Shown piece by piece: positions 10,386-22,511 of a DNA stretch of 64,000 bases. Both the position numbers and the translations under genes were made by a program. The stretch is from assembly GCA_024291935.2 (NCBI GenBank), contig CM044315.1, positions 80,892,385-80,956,384 on the forward strand, given 5' to 3'. The notes under the pieces are model-generated. The model was not told the DNA's origin, ran no database searches, and saw only the letters and a list, made by a program, of their open reading frames with translations. Source of the stretch: Okapia johnstoni. Taxonomy: Eukaryota > Chordata > Mammalia > Artiodactyla > Giraffidae. How positions within the stretch are numbered: position 1 is the first letter of the stretch; each line of letters begins with the position of its first letter.

Positions 10386-10710
10386 GTGGCATACAAGTTA
10401 TTAAAATGATTAGACTATAAAGGTCATTTCTTTACAAAGAAAAGACTAATAACCAAAACTGAGATATGAATAATCAATTCACAAAAGAAGAGATTCATGA
10501 ATAATGAACCCACAAAAGTTTAAAGACTGCCTGTTAAAATATCAATGAAAGAGCCTTGAACCTATACACTGGCAAAAAATTCTTTTAAAATGATAATGCC
10601 TGGCATCCAGTTTACAGTAAAGGAGACATTCTTGTTTATTGATTTGAAAATTCATATGGTAAATAAATGACCGTCATCTTTCTGCAAGAAAATTTGACAG
10701 TATGGAACTT
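10386..10710 (+). repeat. Old L1 (L1M-type) fragment
   Basis: A/T-rich sequence with recognisable but diverged L1 ORF2 3' motifs ('caattcacaaaagaagagat', 'actggcaaaaaattc', 'gacagtatggaacttc'). The subfamily cannot be judged by eye. Confidence 0.5.
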
Positions 10711-10765
10711 CACCATTAAGAATTTTGCCTAGGGAAAAATGAGACATGTGGGGAGAGAGTTGCAT

Positions 10766-10807
10766 TGGAAGGCACAGTCTTAACCACTGGGCCACCAGGG
10801 AAGCCCC
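10766..10807 (-). mobile_element. tRNA-SINE head fragment
   Basis: A short minus-strand piece reads 'taaccactgggccaccaggg' followed by 'aagccc', the reversed 5' end of a ruminant tRNA-derived SINE. Confidence 0.6.
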
Positions 10808-11825
10808 CATGATACTGTGAGGATGGAATATATAGGGATTTAACTTCTCTGCTCAAACTAGTTAGGTAAAAGAGTGGATATGAGAGTGAAAGATCAGAGA
10901 TGGAGAAGGACATGCTGGACGTAGACAAGGTTGGAAGAGGACGGAAGGGAGAGCTTCTCCTTCTGTCTGAGCTCATCTCCTCCATTGAGTTACACTTGGG
11001 AATCAGCTTATATGGCTCAATGCAAGTACATTTACTGTTTAAGATAAAAGTGTTTTGCATAGGAAATAGGTCCTAAGAGAGAGATAATTGAACAGGGTCC
11101 CAGTTGGTGAGAAACTGCCCAGTTTTTACCTCCAGCTTGTCCTTTCAGGGTGAGGGTAGAGGAGATGTGGGTAACAGGACTCTGCCCCCCAGGACACCTT
11201 GACCTTTGATGAGTTTGTGTCTTTGCCCTAAGTAGAACCTGGGGACTGGGTTTTACCTTCACTTTCCTTGGCTGACTTGCTGTGGGTCTTAAGGGCCAGT
11301 TGCTCGAACTCTCTGAACCTCAGGTTCTGACCCTGCCATTCCAGGTGTGATGATGACCTGTGACCAATGAAAAAGCAGAAATGAATTATGTGATTGCCAA
11401 GAGGTTGTAGGGATAAACCTCCAGATTCCAAATTGGCTGGATCTGGGGCTAGAGATGCCAGCCTTGGTTTCTTGTTAGGATGTAATAGAAATCACAGAAA
11501 ATTTGTTTTTGTTTTCATTTTGGACCCTTTTATATTTATCTTTTACTCAAATACTGACTCTGTTGCAGCACAAGCTAAGAGACAAAAGACTCAAAGTAGT
11601 TTTCAATTTTCACTTTTGCTGTTTACTGCTGTCACTCTGAGCAAGTAATTGTTTCTCATCTGTGAAATAAAAAAAGGAGGTTCATTGCAATAATACATGG
11701 TTCTGTCAAGTTCTGAAGATATGTTTTTCCTCCCTTCCCCTTTCTCCAGCTCTCCCTGCCCATACACTCCTCCAGCATCATCACAGACATGCAGGGTCTA
11801 AAAATGACCCAGTGCATGCTCAGCG
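10808..11825. other. Noncoding stretch, no gene seen
   Basis: This is single-copy-looking sequence. The open frames here have no domain, no OR similarity and ordinary length for chance. Confidence 0.4.
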
Positions 11826-11862
11826 TGTGCATGCTCAGTCACTCAGTTATGTCCAATAAACA
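11826..11862 (-). mobile_element. Bov-tA tail fragment
   Basis: A short piece reads 'catgctcagtcactcagtta' then 'tgtccaa', the reversed BovB-derived tail of a Bov-tA SINE. It borders the purine-rich tract. Confidence 0.55.
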
Positions 11863-11869
11863 GACAAAA

Positions 11870-12905
11870 CTAGAAAGCAACAACAGCACAGAGAATGATG
11901 GAAAAAGATAGAGAGGCCCCAGAAGGGAGGGAGAGACACAAACACAATTGGGAAGAAGGTGGAGAGAGGCACAGAGAACCAGAATCTGCAAGTGGGCTAC
12001 AGACAGGGAGAGAGGAAAATTAATGCTGGGAGTATAATCGACATCAGTGGGAGGATAAGGAGGGGGCTCAGCAGGGGGAGAAAGGTGGGAGATTGTTTCT
12101 TCTTCTCTTTGTGAAAGAAGAAGTAAAAAGACTAGAGGAAAGGGGCAAAAGACATGGAGACCCAGTGGGAGAGTCAGAGGGACAAAACATGGTGAAGACA
12201 CAGATGAAGAAGGATACAGGGAGACAAGGGAGAACACAGGAGGGAGTATCAGAAAAGCTGGGAAGGTGGTGTGTGAGCCAGGCCTGTGAGAAAAAGGCAC
12301 CAGAGGGCAGAGCAGGGCAACTGGAGCAGCAAAGAGCCTGCAGAGGCCAGACAGGCAAAGAGAGACAGGCAATCTACAGGGCAGGTGGAGAGAGGCAGGG
12401 GCAAGACCAGTCTCTCAGGGAGAGAGAAGGAGATGGAGGAGAGGGCAAGAGCAAGAAGATGGGGAGACTGCAGGCAAGGGAGAGCTGAACAGAAGGGTGG
12501 AAGCAGAGGGAGCTGGAAGGTGAGCGAGATTCCCAGACAGCGGAGGATGAGGGCAGAGAACTGGGCTCCAGGGGGAGACCCAGAGAGACCCTGCAGGGAC
12601 GATCCTTGTGAGTCAAAGGGGCAGGTACAGAGCAAGGAGAAGAGGAGAGAAGCAGGGAGGCTGGAGACGACTGAGCTACAGGCAAATCCAGTGGCATAGC
12701 AAGCAGTAAACCGATGTCAAGAGGGAAAGAAAGGCCCAGAGTGAGCTGAAGACCCAGTCAGGCGGAACACCAAAGCTACACACTCAGAAAGAGGATCAGA
12801 GAGATGGATGAAATCTTTGGAGGCGGAGAAGCCCAGAGACAGCAGACAGAAAAAGAGGCAGGAGGAGACACATGGAGAGGGATGGGAAGTAAGAAAGAGA
12901 AGGAG

Positions 12906-12959
<54 letters not shown>

Positions 12960-13050
12960 TAATAGACCCAGAGACATAGATAGACATAAAGAGAGAAAGA
13001 GGCAGACTCAGCCAAGGAGATACTCACATAGATGTGGGGAGAGAAACCAA
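11870..13050 (+). repeat. Purine-rich (GA-rich) degenerate repeat tract
   Basis: About 1.1 kb on the + strand is dominated by A and G in irregular 'gagacagag', 'ggagaga' and 'caggcag' units, with a perfect (GA)n core at 12910-12956. Long open frames exist on both strands here (for example 11839-12372 minus and 12286-12699 plus), but they are low complexity (Ser/Leu/Pro on one strand, Arg/Glu/Gly on the other) and are explained by the base bias. It looks like a decayed tandem repeat rather than a gene. Confidence 0.8.
12910..12956 (+). repeat. (GA)n microsatellite
   Basis: An uninterrupted GA dinucleotide run of about 46 bp inside the larger purine-rich tract. Likely to vary in length between individuals. 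Confidence 0.97.
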
Positions 13051-14039
13051 GCTGAGCAGGAACAATGGACCAGGTCCTACCTGGAGCTTCCTGCAAGTCT
13101 GGGGATGGGGGACAGTTGCAGCCTGGCTTGCTGCCCAGAATGTTTGTGTGCACTGCTGTCCTGAGCTTATGACCCTACAGGGAAGGGAGCTGTGGGCAAA
13201 GCTCCCTCAGTCTCAGGGGACCACTCCTGGGTGACATGTGGCCCCAGGACTCTAGCCAGGAGCTAAGTTCCTGCAGTCCCTTCCTACTGGGGAGGAAGCC
13301 CCAGGCTCCCACTCAGGAGCATCACCCCTACTCAGACCAGGCCCTTCGGCAGGCCCAGGGAGGGCAGGGGGAATGTAAGGCTCACCTCAGACAGGAGTGT
13401 GGATGCTGGAAAGGAGGCATGTTCGGGGACTCAGGCAGGACCCTGAGGGCTGGATCTTTTCTCAGCTGCTCCTCCTTCCCCAGGAAAAAAAAAATGAGGC
13501 CCTCTGGGAGGTGTAAGGTGATGAAGGCCATGAAATTGTCCTCTCCTTCTGCCAGGTGCATCCCGAGGGCTGTTTCATCCATTAAAAACTGTAGGCAAAG
13601 TTTCTAGGGTCCTGGAGCTTTAGTCTACAGACATGTTAGAGTCACAAAATATATTATTGACTCAAAGATAGGGACCCCACAGAATAAAAAGTGTTCGCTA
13701 TTAAGTACAACATTTTATCAGTTAGTCAGTGGCAACTCATTAGATCCACATCTAATCATATTGGAAGTGATACATTAATTACATTTGATGTGGGACGTGG
13801 TACATTGTTTTGTATCTAGTAAACAACAGTGCCCATGAAGGGTCGAAACTACCCAGTGCCTCTTGGGTTTCAGCCGCATGAGGGTGTGTTCTGTCATTTC
13901 AAGCATTCGGTGAGAAGGTCTTCTCAGAAAGGAGAGAAGAGAAAATTGTTGAAAATTGTTGATTGTAGAAGAACTACAATCTGGCAGCTGCCGAATGAAA
14001 ACCACATCAGAGAAAGTTAATCAAAATGAAAACGACAGA
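13051..14039. other. Noncoding stretch, no gene seen
   Basis: The GC-richer part at 13050-13600 has several overlapping open frames without recognisable domains. The A/T-richer part at 13600-14040 leads into an L1 fragment. Nothing here supports a gene. Confidence 0.4.
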
Positions 14040-15165
14040 GTGTTGTGTCCCAGATTTAGGAACAAGCTAAAATCCCAGAAGAACAACTAAATGAAGTGGA
14101 GATAGGCAACCTTTCAGAAAAAGAATTCAGAATCATTATAGTGAAGCTATCCAGGACCCAGGAAAAGCAGTGGAGAAGATGCAACAAATGTTTACCAAAG
14201 ACCCAGAAGAACTAAAGAACAAACAAACAGAGATGAATAATATACTAGAAGGAATCAATAGTAGAATAACTGAGGTGGAAGAACAGATAAATGACTGGAA
14301 GACAGAATGATGGAAATCACTGCTGAAAAACAGAAAGAAGACTGAAAAAAAGTGAAGGCAGCCTAAGAGACCTCTGGGACAACATTAAATGCACCAACAT
14401 TTGCATTATAGGCATGAAGGAGAAGAGAGAAAGGACCTGAGAAAATATTTGAAGCGATTATAGCTGAAAACTTCCCTAACATGGGAAAGGAAATATTCAG
14501 CCAAGTCCAGGAAGCACAGAGAGTCCCAGGCAGGATAAACCCAGGGAGGAAGACACTGAGACACATAGTAATCAAACTGACAAAAATTAAAGATAAAGAT
14601 AAAAGATTAAAAGCAACAAAGGAAAAACAACAAATAACATACAAGGAAACACACAGAAGACTATAAGCTGATTTCTCAATCAAAACTCTACAGGCCAGAA
14701 GGGGATGGCACAATATATTTAAAGTGATGAAAGAGAAGACTCTGCAACCAAGAATACTCTACCCAGCAAGACTGTTGTTCAGATTTGATGAAAAAATCAA
14801 AGACTTTACAGACAAGCAAAAGTTAAGAGAATTTAGTACCACCAAATCAGCATTATAGCAAATGCTAAAGGAACTTCCCTAGGCAGGAAACACAAGAGAA
14901 GAAAAAGACCTACAAAAAATAAACCAAAAACAATTAAGAAAACTGTAATAGGGTCATTTGTCGTTGTTCAGTCACTAACTTGTGTCCGACTCTTTGAGAC
15001 CCCATGGACTGCAGCATGCCAGGCTTCCCTGTCCTTCACTATCTCCCAGAGTTTGTTCAAATTCGTGTCCATAGGATCATACATATTGATAATTACCTTA
15101 AATGTAAATGGATTAAATGCACCAACCAAAAGACATAGATTGGCTGGGTGGATGAAAATATGTGT
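14040..15165 (+). mobile_element. L1 fragment: ORF1 and start of ORF2
   Basis: Conserved mammalian L1 sequence runs from the ORF1 coiled-coil region (about 14080-14340) through the ORF1 C-terminal domain (about 14360-14880) into the first codons of ORF2 (15081-15165, 'accttaaatgtaaatggatt'). Stops and frameshifts are frequent. It is interrupted at 14958-15070 by a BovB-type tail insertion. It ends abruptly after the ORF2 start, without a 3' end. Confidence 0.85.
14958..15070 (-). mobile_element. Bov-A/BovB-tail insertion in L1
   Basis: A minus-strand tail sequence starts 'gttgttcagtcactaac' and ends near 'aattcgtgtcc'. It is flanked by near-identical 10 bp copies: 'atagggtcat' (14948-14957) and 'ataggatcat' (15071-15080). 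These are a convincing target-site duplication, and removing the insert restores the L1 sequence. Confidence 0.85.
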
Positions 15166-15349
15166 ATGTATGCATTTCCACTTACCACATCGCTCTACTT
15201 AACCCCCAAATTGTATGTAATTATTTTATACTGTTAGGTTGATCATGTTTCCATTATGGCTTGCAATTGTTATTATCTTTTAGTTTTTTGTCTGGCTATT
15301 GATTGTGAAAACTGATAAACCTCTTTTACTATTGTGATTGGATGTGTGT

Positions 15350-15554
15350 TTTAGATGCTCAGTTGTGTCCAACTAATTGTGACCCTGTGGGCTATAGTCC
15401 ACCAGTCCCCTCAGTCCATGGAATTCTCCGGGCAAGAATACTGGAGTGCATAGCCATTTCCTTTTCCAGGGGATCTTCTCAACCCCAGGATCGAATCCAG
15501 GCCTCCCACTTTGTGGGCAGATTCTTTACCTTTTTTGCCACCAGGAAAAGCCCT
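15350..15554 (-). mobile_element. Bov-tA SINE
   Basis: A near full-length minus-strand Bov-tA: tail 'gctcagttgtgtccaac', body 'gcaagaatactggagtg', tRNA-derived head 'gccaccaggaaaagccc'. Confidence 0.9.
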
Positions 15555-16199
15555 ATGTAACTATTACTCGTTTTAATACAATTGTATCATAATTGGTCAG
15601 CAGAAGATAATAGAATTCTATATCACTAAAACTACCATTTAATAGAAAAACCTGTAATCACTTTTTAAAATCCATATGCACATTAGAATTATTTTGGGGT
15701 CTTTTGAAAAATACAAATGCCCAGGTATTGTTTTCTTTCTCCAAAGCTCCAGATGTAAGTCTAATGAGCAGCCATGTTTAAAAACAACAGGACTATATAT
15801 CTTTCACTTTTATCTAGTTTGTTTCACTTTTTTCTATTTCATATTCAGTGCTCCCATTTCATTTAGTTTATGTTTCCTAATTTCTCTCATTTTTTGTTGT
15901 TCTTTCTCAAAACTTTATCAAGTGTAATAGAAAAGCTATTATATACATATATTACTAAATAGTACATTTAATATTAATTAATATTAAATTTAATAATAAT
16001 TAATATTAAATATTAACTAAACATATACATTTAATATATATTTTATAAAACTTACAAATTTTTGCCTGGCTAAAAGTTTTATGACTTTTTGGTTTCATTT
16101 GTTTGACTAAGATGAATAGAATGCTAGGTTTCTAATTTATATTCACTCAACACTTTGATGTAGTTCCATTTATTCTGGCATCTAGTATTGCTGATAATG
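15555..16199. other. A/T-rich noncoding stretch
   Basis: No gene. About 15940-16040 is a low-complexity run of 'taatattaa' units. The rest is A/T-rich sequence of unknown origin between L1 pieces. Confidence 0.5.
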
Positions 16200-16318
16200 G
16201 TGAAGGGCATGGCAACCCACTCCAGTATTCTTGCCTGGAGAATCCCATGGTCAGAGGAGCCTGGCGGGCTGCAGTCCATGGGGTTGTAAAGAGACACGAC
16301 TGAGTGACTGAGCATGCG
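16200..16318 (+). mobile_element. Bov-tA SINE, 5' truncated
   Basis: Body and tail only: 'ggcaacccactccagtattc', 'cctggcgggctgcagtcc', 'gagacacgactgagtgactg'. Confidence 0.85.
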
Positions 16319-16450
16319 TGCATTTCTGCTAAAAGTCTAGAAAGCTTATTATCTTAGTGATTTTTTAAAAAAATTTGAATGAGGCTTGAAACTTCTGATC
16401 CAATTCTGAAAATACAAAGAAATACTATGTTGTTAAAAAAAAAAAACCAG

Positions 16451-19400
16451 TCAATGCTAAATACAGGGTTTTAATCTGTTGTACTGTCACTTCCAGAGCG
16501 GCTCCCTCTTCTTTATTTTGGCTTCCTCTGTTTGCGAGTCTCTTCAGTGTCTAATTTCCGTCCTGACACAAAGGGGTGAAGGTGGTCACTTATTTAGGCT
16601 CACTTGTTCAGTTGTGCTATGGGGAGGGAGGAACACTGCAAACAAATATCACTGGCTGGTGTGGGGAGTACTTGCAGTGTATGGACCACACTGGGTGTGC
16701 CCCAGCTCACGGTGCCTGTGCTTTCCTGGTCTACACTGCTCAGGCTCCGGGTTGCTCTGAAGGGAAACTATCCAAAGTGGGCCCTGGGTTGCGTGCACTT
16801 CCCAGGTCTAAGCTGCTCAGGTTCAGGTTCTCAGGCACCCCACAAAGACACAGACTGGGTTGGACCTGCGTTTTGTGCCCTTCCCAGGTCCGAGGAGCTC
16901 AGGCGACCAGGTGCTTGGCGAGGGCACTATTCCAGGTGTGCGGTGCATCTTATCACCTCCCCAGTCCCCGCCATTCAGTTTCCTGGGTGCGCCGCAAGAG
17001 CGCCGTCTCAGGTGTACGATGTGTCTCCTCTGGGGGGCTGATCGCAAATGGAGGATTCTTAGAAAAGTATAACCTTCCAAAACTGAACCAAGAAGAAATA
17101 GAAAATCTTAACAGACCCATCACAAGCATGGAAGTCGAAACTGTAATAAAAAATCTTCAAACAAACAAAAGCCCAGGACCAGATGGCTTCACAGGTGAAT
17201 TCTACCAAAAATTGAGAGAAGAGCTAACACCTATCCTACTCAAACTCTCCCAGAAAATTGTAGAGGAAGGTAAACTGCCAAACTCATTCTATGAGGCCAC
17301 CATCACCCCAAAACCAGACAAAGATACCACAAAAAAAGAAAACTACAGGCCAATATCACTGATGAACATAGATGCAAAAATCTCAACAAAATTCTAGCAA
17401 ACAGAATCCAACAACATATTAAAAAGATCATACATCATGACCAAATGGGCTTTATCCCAGGGATGCAAGGATTCTTCAATATTCACAAATCAATCAATGT
17501 GATACACCACATTAACAAATTGAAAGATAAAAACCATATGATTATCTCAATAGATGCAGAGGAAGCCTTTGACAAAATTCAACATCCATTTATGATAAAA
17601 ACCCTCCAGAAAGCAGGCATAGACGGAATATACCTCAATATAATAAAAGCCATATATATATGATAAAACCACAGCAAACATTATCCTCAATGGTGAAAAA
17701 TTGAAAGCATTTCCCCCTAAAGTCAGGAACAAGACAAGGGTGTCCACTCTCACCATTACTGTTCAATATAGTTTTGGAAGTTTTAGGCACAGAAATCAGA
17801 AAAGAAAACGAATCCAGATTGGAAAAGAAGTAAAACTCTCACTGTTTGCAGATGACATGATCCTCTACCTAGAAAACCCTAAAGACTCCACTAGAAAATT
17901 ACTAGAGCTAATCAGTGAATATAGTAAAGTTGCAGGTTATAAAATTAACACACAGAAATCCCTTGCATTCCTATGCACTAACAATGAGAAAACAGATAGA
18001 GAAATTAAGGAAACAATTCCATTCACCATTGCAACGATAAGAATAAAATACTTAGGAATAAATCTACCTAAAGAAACAAAAGACCTATATATAGAAAACT
18101 GTAAAACACTGATGAAAGAAATCAAAGATGACACAAATAGATGGAGAAATATACCATGTTCATGGATTAGAAGAATCAGTATAGAGAAAATGAGTATACT
18201 ACCCAAAGCAATCTATAGATTCAGTGCAATCCTTATCAAGCTACTAATGGTATTTTTCGGAGAACTAGAGCAAATAATTTCACAATTTGTATGGAAATAC
18301 AAAAAACCTCGAATAGCCAAAGCAGTCTTGAGAAAGAAGAATGGAACTGGAGGAATCAACCTACCTGACTTCAGACTATACTACAAAGCTACAGTCATCA
18401 AGAGAGTATGGTACTGGCACAAAGACAGAAATATAGATCAATGAAACAAAATAGAAAGCCCAGAGATAAATCTACGCACCTATGGACACCTTATCTTTGA
18501 CAAAGGAGGCAAGAATATACAATGGAGAAAAGACAATCTCTTTAACAAGTGGTGCTGGGAAAACTGGTCAACCACTTGTAAAAGAATGAAACTAGAACAC
18601 TTTCTAACACCATACACAAAAACAAACTCAAAATGGATTAAAGATCTAAATGTAAGACCAAAAACTACAAAACTCCTAGAGGAAAACATAGGCAAAACAC
18701 TCTAATGTAAATCATAGCAGGATCCTCTATGACCCACCTCCCAGAGTAATGGAAATAAAAGCAAAAATAAACAAATGGGACCTAATTAAACTTAAAAGCT
18801 TTTGCACAACGAAGGAAACTATAAGCAAGGTGAAAAGACAGCCTTCAGAATAGGAGAAAATAATAGCAAATGAAGCAACTGACAAAGAATTAATCTCAAA
18901 TATATACAAGCAGCTCATGTAGCTCAATTTCAGAAAAATAAACGACCCAATCAAAAAATGGGCCAAAGAACTAAACAGACATTTCTCCAAAGAAGACATA
19001 CAGATGGCTAACAAGCACATGAAAAGATGCTCAAAATCACTCATTATCAGAGAAATGTAAATCAAAACCACAATGAGGTACCATCTCATAGCAGTCAGAA
19101 TGGCTGCTATCAAAAAGTCTACAAGCAATAAATGCTGGAGAGGGTGTGCATTACACCGTTGGTGGGAATGCAAAGTAGTACAGCCACTATGGAGAACAGT
19201 GTGGAGATTCCTTAAAAAAACTGGAAATGGAACTGCCATATGACCCAGCAATCCCGCTACTGGGCATACACACCAAGGAAACCAGAATTGAGAGAGACAC
19301 ATGTACCCCAATATTCATCACAGCACTGTTTACAATAGCTAAGACATGGAAGTAACCTAGATGTCCATCAGCAGACGAATGGATAAGAAAGCTGTGGTAT

Positions 19401-19922
19401 GTATACCCAATGGTATATTACTCAGCTATTAAAAAGAATGCATTTGAATAAGTTCTAATGAGGTGGATGAAACTGGAGCCTATTATACAGAGTGAAATAA
19501 GTCAGAAAGGAAAACACCAATATAGTATATTAATGCATATATATGGAATTTAGAAAGATGGTAACGATGACCCTATATGCAAGACAGCGAAAGAGACACT
19601 GATGTAAAGAACAGACTTTTGGACTCTGTGGGAGAAGGCGAGGGTGGAATGATTTGAGAGAATAGCATTGAAACATGTATATTACCATATGTGAAACAGA
19701 TCGCCAGTCCAAATTCGATGCATGAGACAGGGTGATCAGGGCTGGTGCACTGGGATGACCCTGAGGTATGGGATGGGGAGGGAGGTGGGAGGGGGGTTCA
19801 GGATGGGGGACACATGTACACCCATGACTGATTCATGTCAATGTATGGCAAAAACCACTACAATATTGTGAAGTAATTAGCCTCCAATTAAAATTAAAAA
19901 ATTAAGTTAAAAAAAAACCCAG
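16451..19922 (+). mobile_element. L1 with 5'UTR fused to ORF2 (internally deleted)
   Basis: 16480-17043 matches what I recall of the ruminant L1 5'UTR: GC-rich, with repeated 'cttcccaggtc' and 'gctcagg' phrases. At about 17043 it passes directly into ORF2 just before the reverse-transcriptase domain ([15 protein letters not shown] near 17165, [12 protein letters not shown] near 17845). ORF1 and the ORF2 endonuclease are absent. An open frame (16576-17397) crosses the junction. ORF2 is then broken by frameshifts and stops (17397, 17663, 18444), and homology continues to a 3'UTR and A-rich tail at about 19922. A possible target-site duplication is 'gttaaaaaaaaa...ccag' at about 16432-16450 and 19906-19922, weak because it is A-rich. 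Inactive. Confidence 0.75.
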
Positions 19923-20967
19923 GAAATTAACATGTGATACAGTATTATTAACTAAAGTACAGATTTTATTCACATTGTATGAAATTTTATGCTAGTGTCC
20001 ACTGTTTGTTTTCATATCTTATTCAAATTTTACATTGTATTTAGTTGCATTGAGTAGCTTCGGCTGCATGCAACAAATTCTGATAAATTCTCTTTTCATT
20101 TTTATTTTCTTACAAATATCTTCTAATTTTTCTTGTTATGTCTTCTTAGATACACACAACATTTAAAAACAGACATTTAATTTCCAAATACGTGTTTTTT
20201 AAGTATCTTTAATATTAATTTCTCATTTTGATATTAATTTCTTATTTAAATGCTTTCTTCTTTGCAATCATCCTTTATGTTTTTTCAATCTTTTAACTTT
20301 ATTGAGGCTTTCAATGGCTAAGTCAAAGATCTCTCTTGCTAAGTGTCACATTGCACTTGAAATTATGTGGGTTATTTTCAAATATCTTTTGATATTGATT
20401 TCTAACATAGTTCCATAGTGATAAGAGAACAGACTCCGTATAATTTCAATACCTTTAGGCCATGAAATGTTTGCACCTTGTTTTATGTCCCTGGATATGT
20501 TCCAGTGTCTCCTAGTTTGGTCTAAGGGAACTTGAATAGAATTTGTATCCTGCTGTTGTGTGAAAATTGTTTAAATCTTAATCACGTTGAATTGGCTCAT
20601 AGTGACTTTCCGGTCTACTATATCCTTCTACTTCTTTGTGTATTCATTCTATTAATTTTTGACAGTTTGTTATTTACTCCAACTGAAAATTTTAATTTAT
20701 CTACTTAAAAGTGATTGTAATATATAGTGGAAATATATGTAGCTTTGTTCTGTATTTTATAAGTCTCCTATAAGTGTGTTATCATACTTTCATAATTTAA
20801 AAAATAAAAAAGAAAGAAGCAGAAAATAAATAAATGTTAATTGTAGTTATCTCCAAATCTAAGGTAACAGCTGTTTGTTTGTATTTATAAATGCAAAGTT
20901 TTCAGAATAAATATATACTACTTTTGCAACAATGAAAACAAGTAATAGACTCGGACAAGATATTTTC
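19923..20967. other. Probable old L1 remnant and A/T-rich DNA
   Basis: No gene. About 20340-20700 has diverged but recognisable reversed L1 phrases ('tatcctgctgttgtgtg', 'gtattcattctattaatttt'). The rest is A/T-rich. Confidence 0.45.
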
Positions 20968-21142
20968 TTTTTTAAAATTTTTATACATTTGGCTGTGGCA
21001 GGTCTTAGGCATGTGAACTCTTAATTGTGATCTGTGGAATCTAGTTCCTCAGATCCAATTCCTGGGTCCAGGAATTGGACGCAGGCTGCTTGCATTAGGA
21101 GTACGGAGGTCCAGTCACTGAACCACCATGAAAGTTCCCAAG
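20968..21142 (-). mobile_element. CHR-type tRNA SINE with target-site duplication
   Basis: A minus-strand CHR-like SINE, flanked by an 11 bp direct repeat 'aagatattttc' at 20957-20967 and 21143-21153. The reversed head reads 'gaaccaccatgaaagttccc'. Confidence 0.8.
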
Positions 21143-21229
21143 AAGATATTTTCAGTGCATGTAATAGACAAAGAATAATAGCCAAAACATGTAACGAACT
21201 ATAAATAAGAAAAAATAAACATGTCTCGT

Positions 21230-21450
21230 ATTCATTGAACACTCACTATTTTTTATTATGCTAAATGCTTTACATGTATAATCTCATTTAATCCTTCTAA
21301 TACCCCTCTGAGATCTATCATATATTCTTCCCATTTACAGATGAGGAAACTGAGACTCACAGAAGTTAGGTAACTTGCCCATCATCACTGAGTTAGTAAA
21401 GAGTTAGCTAAGGTTAGAACACAGAAGTCTGACTTCAGGGGTGACTTCAC
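21230..21450 (-). repeat. MIR-family SINE
   Basis: Classic reversed MIR pieces: 'tttacatgtataatctcatt', 'cagatgaggaaactgagact' and 'ggtaacttgcccatcatcac'. Confidence 0.8.
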
Positions 21451-21469
21451 TACACAATACTACCAACAG

Positions 21470-22140
21470 TCTTATGAAAAGATTTAAATTCATTAGCAAT
21501 CAGGGGATTATAAGTGAAAAAAAAAGTCACCACTTTCCATCTATGAGATAGACTCTTAGAATGCTTTAGATAAATAACATTATCAAGGGTTGATGAGAAT
21601 GAAAGTTGTAGATTGGTATCAGTACTTAGAAGAATAATTTAAGGGTATCTAGTAAACTGGAAAGTTCTAAAATCTGCTACATTCACTGCTATATATACAT
21701 CTTGGGAAAAATTTTTACATGGGGAGAAATGTCCAAAGAAATTTATCACAATATTGTTTAAATAGCAAAAAAAACAGAAGTAAACAAATGTCCAGTGATA
21801 AAGACCTAGGTAAATGAGATGTGGTAAAAAGCTTAAAATTCTTCTTAAGAGAATGATTTAGACCTTTAAGTATCCAGTGGGGGAGTCAGAACCATGATGT
21901 TGAGTTAAATTTTTTCAGAGTGGCACTGATATCTTGATACCATTATAAAATTTTAAGTTTATACAAAAACAATTTCGTCTGTTGGTTATGGATGTGATTA
22001 CATGTAAGCAAAAGCTTTGAAACACAGAGAACAGACTTCAAACTAATAAAAGTGGTTGATTCAGAGAAGTTGGAAATAGTCAAAGAGCACTTCAATTTTA
22101 TCTGTAATTATTTAATCCTTTTCTAATGTAAAAAAAAAAA
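21470..22140 (+). repeat. Old L1 3' region
   Basis: A/T-rich diverged L1M-type sequence ('atgagaatgaaagttgtaga', 'atttatcacaatattgttta', 'aagtaaacaaatgtccagtg') ending in an A-run at about 22130-22141. Confidence 0.55.
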
Positions 22141-22292
22141 AGACTCAGACTAAATATGGCAAAATATTAACACTTATTTTGGGTGTGAGAAAACAGGGTC
22201 TTCGCTATATTCTTTTCTATAATTTCTTTCTGCATATTTCTCACTCTGTCTGATATCTCGTTATATACATAAACATAAAAAGAGAGATACAT

Positions 22293-22511
22293 AGGAAACT
22301 TTCCTGCTGGTCCTGGTTAAGAATCCATGCTTCCGGTGCAGGGGACCCAGGTTCTACCTCTGATCAGGGATGTAATATCCCACTTGCCATGGAGCAACTA
22401 AGACCTGGGCATCAACTACAGAACCCGTGTGCCACAACTAGAGAAGTGCTTGTGCCACAGCGAAGACTCAGCCAAAGACACACAATGAAGAAGAGCCAAA
22501 AAAAAAAAAAG
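22293..22511 (+). mobile_element. CHR-type tRNA SINE
   Basis: A plus-strand SINE with a tRNA-like head ('cctgctggtcctggttaaga'), an internal 'cgaagactcagccaaagaca' stretch and an A-run at about 22498-22510. Confidence 0.8.

Noticed and set aside
11839..13164. Long overlapping open frames on both strands (for example 177, 137 and 128 codons)
   Set aside because: They are low-complexity products of the purine-rich tract (Arg/Glu/Gly on one strand, Ser/Leu/Pro on the other), with no domain and no conserved start.
16576..18444. Open frames of 273 and 247 codons as possible host genes
   Set aside because: They are L1 ORF2 reverse-transcriptase sequence ([27 protein letters not shown]) with frame breaks.
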